Source: Phocaeicola coprophilus DSM 18228 = JCM 13818 (lineage in GTDB: Bacteria; Bacteroidota; Bacteroidia; Bacteroidales; Bacteroidaceae). From it: a stretch of DNA of 38,921 nucleotides. The DNA lies in contig NZ_EQ973637.1 in the NCBI RefSeq assembly GCF_000157915.1, positions 1 to 38,921 of the forward strand, written 5' to 3'. Both the position numbers and the translations under genes were made by a program. How positions within the stretch are numbered: the stretch's first letter is position 1; every line of letters begins with the position of its first letter. The notes under the pieces are model-generated. The model had not been told where the DNA came from and ran no database searches. It saw nothing but the letters and a program-made list of their open reading frames with translations. This document shows positions 7,391 to 14,671 of the stretch, one piece after another.

Positions 7391-8226
7391 TTATGGGAAC
7401 TTATCGTAAACACCTTTCGGGAGATATGGCTTTCAGGTCATTTGTCCCGACACCGCTTTCAGAAATACGCATAGTCCATACCGAAAGGCTGGACAAGCTG
7501 ATAATGGAAGTAGAGGATGCCATGCGCAGGTTGAACGCTTATGCAGTACAACTGTCCGATGAACAAGTCCTGCAATTCATGAGGCAGGAGGCTGAATCAT
7601 CCTGCAAATTGGCATCGGGTGGGCAGTCTGTTTCATTTGCATTGGGTGCGGATACGGATGATGAATCAATGGAGGATGCGGAGAATCTTCTTAAAGCCAC
7701 CCTTTATGCCCTTGAAGCGATGGATGAACTGCCGTTAAGTGCCCGACTATTGAAAAATATCCATTATCTGATGTGCGACAGCGAAAGATATGCCAAGAAA
7801 TATCCGGGCGAGTTCCGCAATTCTCCCGTCTGGATAGGCAGGAAAGGAAGCGGACTGAATGATGCGCTGTTTGTTCCTCCTGTCTATGAAGATATGGCCA
7901 ATGCCTTTTCCGACCTTGAGCGCTATATTCATTATGAAGAATTGGAGAATGTATTTGTCCGTGCAGCCTTGATACATTACCAATTCGAGATGATACATCC
8001 GTTTATTGATGGAAACGGCAGAGTCGGGCGGTTGTTGAACACGCTCTTTTTAATCAGTCAGGATGCAGTTAGAAAGCCCATCTTACAGTTGTCAGATGTG
8101 CTAAATCAACATAGTTTTCAATATTACATGGAACTGCAACGGTTGAATGAAACGGGGAATTATGAACAATGGATAGATTTCTTTCTTCGTATTTTGAAAA
8201 ATGCAATTCCAAGAGTTGTCAGATAG
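7387..8226 (+). CDS. Fic/DOC-family protein (likely AMP transferase)
   Basis: A 279-residue Fic protein. The active-site motif is complete: H204-PFIDGNGRVGR, with the catalytic His and the nucleotide-binding GNGRxGR. Fic enzymes usually move AMP from ATP to a hydroxyl on a target protein. Family members with an N-terminal inhibitory helix carry [S/T]xxxE[G/N], usually followed by TQ. Here the matching segment reads EAESSCKLASGGQS, so S77 occupies the place of the inhibitory Glu, suggesting weaker self-inhibition. The N-terminus resembles the Fic_N/DUF4172-like architecture of Bacteroides. It is the last gene of the NAD operon. The start could also be the ATG at 7393. Confidence 0.85.
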   Translation: MIMGTYRKHLSGDMAFRSFVPTPLSEIRIVHTERLDKLIMEVEDAMRRLNAYAVQLSDEQVLQFMRQEAESSCKLASGGQSVSFALGADTDDESMEDAENLLKATLYALEAMDELPLSARLLKNIHYLMCDSERYAKKYPGEFRNSPVWIGRKGSGLNDALFVPPVYEDMANAFSDLERYIHYEELENVFVRAALIHYQFEMIHPFIDGNGRVGRLLNTLFLISQDAVRKPILQLSDVLNQHSFQYYMELQRLNETGNYEQWIDFFLRILKNAIPRVVR

Positions 8227-8240
8227 GATTATTTGTTTTG

Positions 8241-8248
8241 TATCTTTG
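8241..8248 (+). promoter_or_regulatory. -7 box upstream of the hairpin region
   Basis: TATCTTTG matches TAnnTTTG just after the Fic stop codon. No ORF follows for 470 bp, so the transcript would start with the 8303-8367 hairpin. Confidence 0.4.
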
Positions 8249-8302
8249 ACAATATTAATGCTTCTTATAAAGTCAACGGGATGATACGCCTCCCTCACTT
8301 CC

Positions 8303-8367
8303 CAAAGTATGGGGAGCAAGCCGTTTCGGTACGTCCGAAACACAAACCTGCTCCCATAAAAACTTTG
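8303..8367 (+). ncRNA. Candidate structured RNA (nested hairpin)
   Basis: An outer stem CAAAGT/ACTTTG and an inner stem TGGGGAGCA/TGCTCCCA enclose a small perfect hairpin GTTTCGG-tacgt-CCGAAAC. A promoter-like box lies 55 bp upstream. It could be a small RNA, a long 5' leader for the HTH genes, or a DNA site used by the element. The strand is assumed from the promoter. No known RNA family was recognised. Confidence 0.35.
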
Positions 8368-8486
8368 CCCCAATGGATACTCCTGTTTCTTTAAGTCAAT
8401 CGTATGTCATAAAATAAAGTCATACTTCATTCTACATCAAGCTCAGGTTTATTAGCAGGCTTATTTGAACCTGACGAACGCCACAG

Positions 8487-8640
8487 GCTACCACACCGAT
8501 GCCAAATGCTGCCACGCAGGTGCGAAGTGGTTGGATTGTGCCGGACTTCGCTTTTCTTTGCATCACGGACGCTTGGAACAGCCGTCACGGGTTCGGCGGA
8601 TAACGCCACTCCCTGCCACAAGCTGCCACGATTGTGCCAA
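8487..8640. repeat. Two-copy 19-bp direct repeat GCTRCCAC(N6)TGCCAA-like
   Basis: Copies lie at 8487-8505 and 8622-8640, 135 bp apart, with further GCCAC and TGCCAC half-copies between. They lie upstream of two excisionase-type HTH genes, so they may be binding sites for these proteins or for the integrase. Confidence 0.4.
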
Positions 8641-8717
8641 CCCATCGTTTGATGCGCAATGCCCATTTACTTTGCGTCCAAAACCGAGTATCAACAGTAA
8701 AAAAAACAGTATCGACA

Positions 8718-9014
8718 ATGGAAGTATTGATTTTTCAGAAAGAAGCGTTTGAGGAAATGGCGGCAAAGTTCAGCCGTTTCTCAGACCGTGTGAACGAACT
8801 CCTTGCCAAGCAAGGCGGCAAGTCATTAAACCGCTGGATGGACAACCAAGAGGTCTGCCAACAGTTGAACATCAGTCCGCGCACTTTGCAGACGCTGCGT
8901 GACAACGGCACGCTGGCTTATTCGCAGATAAACCACAAGGTGTTTTACCGACCGGAGGATGTATTGCGCATCGTCAAGCCTGTGGAGAACAAACCTAAAT
9001 CTGCAATGGCATGA
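8718..9014 (+). CDS. Small HTH protein, excisionase-like (first)
   Basis: A 98-residue protein with an N-terminal helix (about 1-35) and a MerR/excisionase-type winged HTH at about 45-90: MDNQEVCQQLNISPRTLQTLRDNGTLAYSQINHKVFYRPEDVLRI. Proteins of this form occur widely beside integrases in Bacteroides mobile elements and act in excision or its control. I chose the ATG at 8718, because the protein pattern starts there (MEVLIFQKEAFEEM); the reading frame stays open to 8634 without conserved-looking sequence. It overlaps the next HTH gene by ATGA. Confidence 0.8.
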   Translation: MEVLIFQKEAFEEMAAKFSRFSDRVNELLAKQGGKSLNRWMDNQEVCQQLNISPRTLQTLRDNGTLAYSQINHKVFYRPEDVLRIVKPVENKPKSAMA

Positions 9015-9313
9015 GTGAAATGATTACCAAGAACCATGCGCTTGTCGCCGAGTTCGGCGACAGCCTTGACCGTCTGCTGGACGGTATCGAGAACTTTATG
9101 GCAAACAGCCGTCCGACATTGGGCGGTGAACGCTTCCTGACGGACAAGGAGGTGTCGGCACGGCTGAAAGTGAGCCGACGCACCTTGCAGGACTACCGCA
9201 ACAACGGCATAATCGCCTATTACCAGTTGGGCGGCAAGATTCTATACAAGGAATCGGACATCGAACGGATGCTTGCCGCCAATTATAGGGAAGCGTTCAG
9301 ACGGCATCCATAA
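9011..9313 (+). CDS. Small HTH protein, excisionase-like (second)
   Basis: A 100-residue paralogue of the upstream protein, with the same layout: a helical N-terminus (LVAEFGDSLDRLLDGIENFM) and an HTH with wing (TDKEVSARLKVSRRTLQDYRNNGIIAYYQLGGKILYKESDIERML). The start overlaps the stop of the first HTH gene, so they are translationally coupled and may form a pair that binds the element ends. It converges on the RhuM-like gene, with a hairpin between them. Confidence 0.8.
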   Translation: MSEMITKNHALVAEFGDSLDRLLDGIENFMANSRPTLGGERFLTDKEVSARLKVSRRTLQDYRNNGIIAYYQLGGKILYKESDIERMLAANYREAFRRHP

Positions 9314-9324
9314 TTTGAACAAAG

Positions 9325-9357
9325 GGAATACGACCAGACGGCATCAGGTCGTATTCC
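9325..9357. terminator. Perfect hairpin between convergent genes
   Basis: GGAATACGACC pairs with GGTCGTATTCC (11 bp, no mismatch, 11-nt loop). It lies between the HTH gene stop (9313) and the RhuM-like stop (9387) and could end both transcripts, although the T-tract is weak. A third partial copy, GGTCGTATATCC, follows downstream. Confidence 0.5.
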
Positions 9358-9386
9358 TTACCTTGTCTGGTCGTATATCCTTCGTA

Positions 9387-9770
9387 TCAACAACTTGGGG
9401 CTTTTCGTATATATGCCGCTGGCGAAAAGAACAAATATAACGGTTCTTTCCGATTGGCGGCATATAGTTTCCCCATGATGAACCGCCGGAAAGCCACGCT
9501 CTCCCTACTTCTCAACTTGAAGGAAACGGCTATCACCATTTCAAGACTGTAAACATCGTATTTTATCCCGTTGTCCTGTTTGATGTACCGCTTCGTTTCG
9601 CTTTCCAACAATTCCATGTTTTTGTAGATAAAGTGTATAGCCTTGCGGATGTCGCAGCCGAACACGTTGAACGCATCGGACATTTCCTGCTGCGTCATCC
9701 AAACGGGAGCGGTCGGCATGGCAACCGCCCCGTTTTCTGTGATTGTGATTATTCCCCGTTCCATTGTCAT
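9387..9770 (-). CDS. RhuM-like protein, short
   Basis: A 127-residue protein. The central pattern VWMTQQEMSDAFNV followed by KRYIKQDNGIKYDVYSLEMVIAVSFKLRSRESVAFRRFIMGKLY resembles the N-terminal half of the RhuM (virulence-type) family, which is normally over 300 residues. It may thus be a truncated member or a small relative. The C-terminal tail (after about residue 110) is not family-like. It starts 8 bp after the integrase stop, so it is likely cotranscribed with the integrase. Function unknown. Confidence 0.55.
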   Translation of the reverse strand: MTMERGIITITENGAVAMPTAPVWMTQQEMSDAFNVFGCDIRKAIHFIYKNMELLESETKRYIKQDNGIKYDVYSLEMVIAVSFKLRSRESVAFRRFIMGKLYAANRKEPLYLFFSPAAYIRKAPSC

Positions 9771-9778
9771 GCCTCATA

Positions 9779-11029
9779 TTATTTATTATCAATGTTTGTT
9801 TCTTTTGGCAGTTCTTGTCTTTTGTACCATTTGCCCGTTCCGTACATCATTCTGATCGCCATCAGGTTGTCCATGTCCTTTGAAATCTTCTTGTCAGTAA
9901 CCTCCGCGTACCGCTGGGTAGTCCTTATACCTGAGTGACCCATCATCTTGGCAATGCTCTCGATGGGTATTCCCTCCGAAATCAAGAAAGTTCCGAACGA
10001 ATGGCGGCTTTGATGGTAGGACAAGTTTTCTTTCCGTCCTATCGCCACACCCAACTCGTGTATCTCGAACCACATCTCGTCACGGCTCGGAAGCGGAAAC
10101 ACGGGCTTCGTGTCGTCGGTCGTGTTGTAGAGGTCGAGTATCTGCTCCGCTATCGGATGCAGGGGGATGAACGCCTCCACGTTGGTCTTCTTGCGGTTGA
10201 TGCGGATGTAACGCCTGCCGTCCGCCGTCGTGCCGATATGGTGCGGATGGAGCAGCATGATGTCCACATATGTCAACCCCGTGAACGTTGAAAACAAAAA
10301 TGCCCTGCGCCCAAGTTCCTGCAACGGGTCGAGCATGGGCGTTTCAAGGATGGCTTTCAGTTCCGCACGGCTGATATGCATGTGCTTCAGCGCGGGCTTC
10401 TTCTCGTATTCCATGTCCTCCAACGGGTTGGCACGGAGTATCTCGTAGTCCACGGCGAGGTACACCAGCTTGCTCAGCCAGCACAGGCACTTGTTGATTT
10501 GTTGTGCGCTGAAATTCTTGTTGCGCTTCATGAAAGCCTTGTAGGAACTGCCGAAATCTTCCGTGATGTCGCTGAACTCGATGTCCTCCTTGCCCAACGA
10601 TGTGAGATAGTCTTTCAGGTATTTCTGGTAATATCCCGAATGGCGGTAGGTGGACGTGGAGTTTATCTCCTTTGAACGGGCAAGCAGCCGTTCACGCTCC
10701 CTTTCGCCCATCTGCAACAGCTTGGTGGGGATGACGGCTTTCCTTGCCAGCGCATTTTTGAGCAGTTCGGCACTCACCACGTTCTGTTTCTTCAACGAAT
10801 CCTCATAGGTAAGTTCAACGGACTTCTTGAACTCCTGCAAGCGGCTGTTCTCGCGGACGGTGCGAATGGTTCCCTTGCTGCTGTTCCAGTCCTCCGGTCT
10901 GCAATAGATGCCGGTGATTATCGTGGAACTCTTGCCGTCTATGGTGATGCGGCAGAGGGCGGCGGTCGTGCCGTCAGCCTTTACTTTGTTACGGTTGATG
11001 TACGGTAATATGGAAAATGTACTGCGCAT
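9779..11029 (-). CDS. Tyrosine recombinase / site-specific integrase
   Basis: A 416-residue integrase of the Bacteroides conjugative-transposon type. It has an N-terminal arm-binding domain (1-100), a SAM-like core-binding domain (about 110-210) and a catalytic domain (215-385). Visible active-site residues: K280/K281, H339 and R342 (YHQSRHSFGT), H365 (MMGHSG) and the nucleophile Y374 (TTQRYAEV). The first catalytic Arg is absent: the segment FTGLTYVDI puts T253 there. I recall that the CTnDOT integrase also lacks this Arg. It starts 23 bp after the end of a second, truncated integrase and precedes the RhuM-like gene. Confidence 0.92.
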   Translation of the reverse strand: MRSTFSILPYINRNKVKADGTTAALCRITIDGKSSTIITGIYCRPEDWNSSKGTIRTVRENSRLQEFKKSVELTYEDSLKKQNVVSAELLKNALARKAVIPTKLLQMGERERERLLARSKEINSTSTYRHSGYYQKYLKDYLTSLGKEDIEFSDITEDFGSSYKAFMKRNKNFSAQQINKCLCWLSKLVYLAVDYEILRANPLEDMEYEKKPALKHMHISRAELKAILETPMLDPLQELGRRAFLFSTFTGLTYVDIMLLHPHHIGTTADGRRYIRINRKKTNVEAFIPLHPIAEQILDLYNTTDDTKPVFPLPSRDEMWFEIHELGVAIGRKENLSYHQSRHSFGTFLISEGIPIESIAKMMGHSGIRTTQRYAEVTDKKISKDMDNLMAIRMMYGTGKWYKRQELPKETNIDNK

Positions 11030-11052
11030 AATGAAATTCTGATTTTAATTGG

Positions 11053-11163
11053 TTACAAAACAAGTTTCAAGTCTTTGGTCGCCTCGATGTATCTGTCCAT
11101 GTCCTCAAACAGCTTTTTCGGAGTGACACGGGCATAGACTTGGGTCGTGGTTATATCGGAGTC
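11053..11163 (-). pseudogene. 3' stub of a second tyrosine recombinase
   Basis: The last 36 or so codons read SDITTTQVYARVTPKKLF and on to a stop at 11053. SDITTTQVYARV is the typical end of a Bacteroides integrase, with the nucleophilic Tyr included. Upstream of the Ser the sequence turns into the TonB-receptor gene. The intact integrase begins 23 bp later, so a tandem pair of integrases existed before truncation. The stub could be left from a deletion at the element end. Confidence 0.75.
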
Positions 11164-12869
11164 CGGCGATATATTGCATACCGGTTGACAGGCTCCATCG
11201 GCCATGTGAGAAATTGGTTCCGGCATACAGCTTGTGTCCGGGAGCTGCAACGACGGGGTCCTTCATGTGGAGGTAGCTGTAGTTTCCGTCCACAGACCAG
11301 TGGCGGTTGATCCGGAAAGCCGCCTGCACTTCAATACCGGTATTTTCTATTTCTCCGGAGTTCTGGTTCAGCATACCGCTTCCGTTGGGATTGGGGAGAG
11401 TGAGAATCAGATTCTTTCCGTCAATGTAAAACAGGTTGATACCGTAATTCAGCCGTCCGTTCAGCAGCCGTTGTGAGAAAGCCAGTTCGTAATTCCACAT
11501 AGATTCAGGCTGAAGATCCGGATTCTGGGGAGGGAACATATACATTTCCCGAAGGATGGGATAGCGGAATCCTTTTGAGGCAGAAGCTTTCAGTTCCATG
11601 GTATGAGGCAGATGAAAAGCGAGTCCGGCCTGAGATACCCATTCTGTTCCTATGCGGGAATGATGATCCACCCGGAGTCCCGCATTCAAGGTGAGCCAGG
11701 TGTTGAAGTCCTGACGGAAGTCAATATACCCGGCCAGTTCGTCTTCGTGTTTGTCTACCAGCTCGGAAGTCGTCCCTGCCTGACTGCCACTGACATATTC
11801 GTTCCATGCATGGCCTCCGTAACGGAACCAGTCGAATCCCAGAGTAATGCGGTTCCCTTGAAAGAAACGGGTGCTCTGGTAAAGTGAGATACCCCTCATG
11901 TTGTCGTGTGACAGGAAGCGGCTGTCCTGAGGGCTTTCGCCGGCAGAGGGAGTATAACCGTCATTGATCCAGTGGTTCCCCCAGTTGTAGAAAATACTCA
12001 GTGCTCCGGAAGTCTTTTCATACCGGTTTTCCAGGGCCAGTGAAGTCATACCCCGCGTGATGCGCTGGTCACCGTCTGTGAGAGGCGCACTGACCGGACC
12101 GGGATAAGATGCATTGAAATGCGTTACGTTTACATCTCCCTGCAGATTTCAGTTGCGGCTGATTTCATAACCGAGTTTGGCATAACCTCCATATTGTTCA
12201 AAACCCATATCCGGGCGATGTCCGTCGGTGCGGTTGTAGGAACCGGAGAGGACACTCGAAAAGCCTCCTTTGCGGATACGGTTAGTCAGTTCCGTTTCCA
12301 GGGTGTTGTAGGAACCATATCCCGTATGGAGGCTGGTGTTGAATCCGTCCTCCTGCATCTTGCGGGTAACGATATTCACCACGCCACCCATGGCGTTTGA
12401 TCCGTAAAGCACAGAAGCCGGTCCTCTCAGTACTTCCACCCGTTCGGCCAGGAACGACTGGTAGGCATCGGCGATCGGATGGCCGAAGATGCCGGCATAT
12501 TGCGGATGTCCGTCGATCATGACCATCAGCCGGGCAGAACTTCCGCTCAGTCCGCGGAGCGAGATACTGCCTGCTGCCCCGTTGGACACACCGTAACCCA
12601 TGATGCCCCGCGATGTAACGAAGAGACCGGGGATCTGTTCGGTGAGAACAGGGAGAAGCGAAGATTGCCGGGAATTTTCTATTTGAGCGCGTCCGACAAT
12701 AGAGACAGTTTGTGAGAGATGGCGTACATCTGTTTTCTGACGGGCACCGGTTACAACCACTTCGTCGATCTGGTAGGAAGTTTCTGTTGAAAGTGTGTCA
12801 TGCAGTTGTTTCTGGCTCCTTCCCGGCTGGCAGGCAAGGGCAATCAGAGCAAGTATAGATTCCTTTCAT
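11158..12869 (-). pseudogene. TonB-dependent receptor, disrupted
   Basis: An outer-membrane TonB-dependent receptor. The plug domain is clear: VVVTGARQKTDVRHLSQTVSIV, LLPVLTEQIPGLFVTSRG, ERVEVLRGPASVLYGSNAMGGVVNIVT. Barrel strands follow to MQYIAGL at the junction. Three lesions are seen. The last strands are replaced by an integrase stub at 11158-11163. An in-frame TGA lies at 12149-12151, where a Trp codon would fit (SRN-stop-NLQGDVN). The ATG at 12867-12869 is out of frame with the signal-peptide-like ILALIALACQPGRSQ. A barrel of this type could carry cobalamin, iron or haem; the cargo cannot be told. Confidence 0.85.
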
Positions 12870-12928
12870 TGGGATAGTCTGATGGATAATTTCTTTTGTG
12901 TTTCGTGATATTTTAAACAATTGCGGCG

Positions 12929-12936
12929 CAAAGATA
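12929..12936 (-). promoter_or_regulatory. -7 box of the disrupted TonB receptor
   Basis: TATCTTTG on the minus strand, 60 bp upstream of the old start codon. The promoter seems intact although the gene is broken. Confidence 0.45.
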
Positions 12937-12971
12937 TGGATTAGTTTTTAAAGTACAGAGTCTCCTTTATA

Positions 12972-14315
12972 TTAGCGGGAAGAGAAAGATATTTTCCGCT
13001 TCCACCGGGGCAGATACCAGAGACAGATGAAGAGTGATACCAGTGTGGAGAGCGGGGGAGCATATCCCATCCAGACCAGCGTGGTCGGGTCAATGTGACT
13101 GAAGGCCCACGAAAGAGGGATGCGGAACAACAGGGTGGCGATGAGGCTGTGTACCATGGGAAACCAGGAGTTTCCCTGTCCGCTGAAATAGGAATTGAAG
13201 CAGAACACGAAACTCACCATAATGCAGTCGATGCTGTATCCCCGCAGGTATCCGGCTCCCATCGTGATGACAGCGGGATCACTTGTAAAGATGCGCAGCA
13301 GGGTGTCGGGAAGAAACTGGGAATAGAGGCACATTGATACGCCGAAGACCAGTGCCATGCCGATCCCTGCCTTGAGGCAGCGGTTCATGCGTTCTGTCAG
13401 TCCGGCACCGAAGTTTTGTGCAGTCATGGCTGCCACGGCGGACGAGATGGCCACGGGAGGCAGCATGGCAAAGATGATGATTTTTTCAACCACACCGAGG
13501 GCTGCTGACGCAATGACCCCCATCTGATTGACGATGACCGTGATAAGCAGAAAGGAGATATTGATCAGAGCGTCTTGCAGGGCAATGGGAGCTCCCAGCA
13601 GAACGATGCGTCGGGACAGAAGACCATTCAGCCGGATATCCTGTCGGGTGAAACGGAAGCTGAACCCGCGGCGGCGCAGGAATATCAGAGCGGTCAGGAA
13701 ACTGATGCCTTGTGAGGCGATGGTGGCAAAGGCTGCTCCCGCTGCCCGTAAATGAAAACCTCCGACCAGCAGGAAGTCGAGTGTGATATTTATGGCACAG
13801 GCCAGAGCTACAAAATAGAGCGGTGTGCGCGAGTCTCCCAGCCCGCGCAGGATTCCGCAAATGACATTGTAACCGATAATGAACGGAATCCCCAGCGAGC
13901 AGATCAGCAGATAATGGCAGGTGTCGCGCATGGCTTCGGCAGGAGTATGCATCAGTGCGGCTATCGGATTGTGGAGCAAGGTCATGAGCAGGGTAAGAAA
14001 ACCTCCCACCAGGGCAAACAGCCAGATGGAAGAACCGATGATGGACGCAGTTTCTTTGTCATTGCGTGCTCCGGTGGCGATGCCGATAAGTACCGTGATG
14101 CCTGTGGTCAGTCCCAGAATGATACCGGTGACAGTCTGCATCACCTGACTGCCGATGGCGACTCCGGCCACGCTTGCTGCGTCGTCAAACTGTCCCACTA
14201 CGAAGAGGTCTGCGCCTCCGTAAAGGGCTTGCAGCATATTGGCCAGCAGATAGGGGAGGGCGAACTGAAACAGTACGCCGGGTACATTTCCCTGTGTCAA
14301 ATCAAGTTTTTTCAT
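12972..14315 (-). CDS. MATE-family efflux transporter
   Basis: A 447-residue inner-membrane protein, the usual size for MATE, with about 12 hydrophobic segments. Family patterns seen: LPYLLANMLQALYGGADLFVVGQF near the start, GVAIGSQVMQTVTGIILGLTTGITVLIG, and the second-half repeat VNQMGVIASAALGVVEKIIIFAMLPPVAISSAVAAMTAQNFGAG. MATE proteins export organic cations or drugs using Na+ or H+ gradients. The reading frame is intact. It has its own likely promoter (14450-14457) and a 130-nt leader with a strong hairpin. Confidence 0.92.
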   Translation of the reverse strand: MKKLDLTQGNVPGVLFQFALPYLLANMLQALYGGADLFVVGQFDDAASVAGVAIGSQVMQTVTGIILGLTTGITVLIGIATGARNDKETASIIGSSIWLFALVGGFLTLLMTLLHNPIAALMHTPAEAMRDTCHYLLICSLGIPFIIGYNVICGILRGLGDSRTPLYFVALACAINITLDFLLVGGFHLRAAGAAFATIASQGISFLTALIFLRRRGFSFRFTRQDIRLNGLLSRRIVLLGAPIALQDALINISFLLITVIVNQMGVIASAALGVVEKIIIFAMLPPVAISSAVAAMTAQNFGAGLTERMNRCLKAGIGMALVFGVSMCLYSQFLPDTLLRIFTSDPAVITMGAGYLRGYSIDCIMVSFVFCFNSYFSGQGNSWFPMVHSLIATLLFRIPLSWAFSHIDPTTLVWMGYAPPLSTLVSLFICLWYLPRWKRKISFSSR

Positions 14316-14345
14316 TTTTCTGTTTGTTTTGTCTGTTTTTGATAA

Positions 14346-14398
14346 AAAGAAAAGCCGGATAAGGTGATTGGTTTTACCCAGTCATCTTATCCGGCCTT
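14346..14398. terminator. Strong hairpin in the MATE leader
   Basis: GCCGGATAAGGTGATTGG pairs with CCAGTCATCTTATCCGGC. In plus-strand RNA the two irregular positions are G-U pairs; in minus-strand RNA they are A-C mismatches. T-runs flank it on both sides, so it may end transcription in both directions. It lies between the MATE promoter and start codon, so attenuation of MATE is also possible. Confidence 0.6.
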
Positions 14399-14444
14399 TT
14401 TCCGGCCCTCCGATGAGGATTACAAAACGCTAGTTCCGTTATGT

Positions 14445-14492
14445 CGCTGCAAAGGTAGGACGATTTTCCGGAGTTGCCAAATCTTTGCAGCG
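14445..14492. promoter_or_regulatory. MATE promoter with flanking 10-bp inverted repeat
   Basis: On the minus strand TACCTTTG (14450-14457) is preceded by TTTG with a 20-bp spacer, a good Bacteroides promoter for MATE. CGCTGCAAAG (14445-14454) and CTTTGCAGCG (14483-14492) form a perfect inverted repeat that spans the whole promoter. Confidence 0.6.
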
Positions 14493-14517
14493 AATTGTTC
14501 ATCTGCCTGTACCGAAG

Positions 14518-14671
14518 CAGGCAGTTCGTTGCGTCTGAATCGTGCGGTCGTTGCGGCCAGATTATGCGGTCGATTGAGGCGAATCGTGCGGTCGTTGCAG
14601 CCCAATCGTGCGGTCGATTTTTTTGCATTGACCAGTCAATGCGAAGGTATCGTGCGGTCGTTGCAGGAACT
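14518..14671. repeat. Tandem array with exact 22-bp period
   Basis: Seven units start at 14518, 14540, 14562, 14584, 14606, 14628 and 14650. The best ones begin TCGTGCGGTCGTTGC; in context an AATCG-tgcggt-CGATT palindrome appears at the fifth. Units 1 and 6 are the most diverged. The array abuts the stop codon of the GH92 gene, and a weak further unit may overlap the MATE promoter at 14474. Confidence 0.8.

Larger units (their letters stand above)
8227..8717. other. Non-coding region before the HTH genes
   Basis: About 490 bp without a convincing gene. It holds a promoter-like box (8241-8248), a strong nested hairpin (8303-8367) and two copies of a 19-bp motif (8487-8505 and 8622-8640). Short ORFs in it are made up of the repeated GCCAC-type sequence and do not look like proteins. 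Confidence 0.5.
1..11163. mobile_element. Right-hand part of an integrated mobile element
   Basis: The right boundary is seen directly: near 11158-11163 the reading frame of a TonB-dependent receptor passes abruptly into the 3' end of a tyrosine recombinase gene. To its left are a complete integrase, a RhuM-like gene, two small HTH proteins of the kind found beside integrases in Bacteroides elements, and cargo genes. The missing 3' part of the receptor does not appear anywhere to the left, so the left boundary should lie outside the window. No conjugation or mobilisation genes are visible here. The element could be an integrative conjugative or mobilisable element, or the remains of one. How far left the inserted DNA extends, and whether 1-3000 belongs to it, is inference. 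Confidence 0.55.

Noticed and set aside
8427-8666. 79-residue minus-strand ORF in the non-coding region
   Set aside because: Its protein sequence is only the translation of the repeated GCCAC-type DNA (GSLWQ/GSLWR), with no sign of a domain.
12149-12760. Two separate receptor genes instead of one broken gene
   Set aside because: The two pieces lie in the same frame with a single TGA between them, and together give one continuous receptor.
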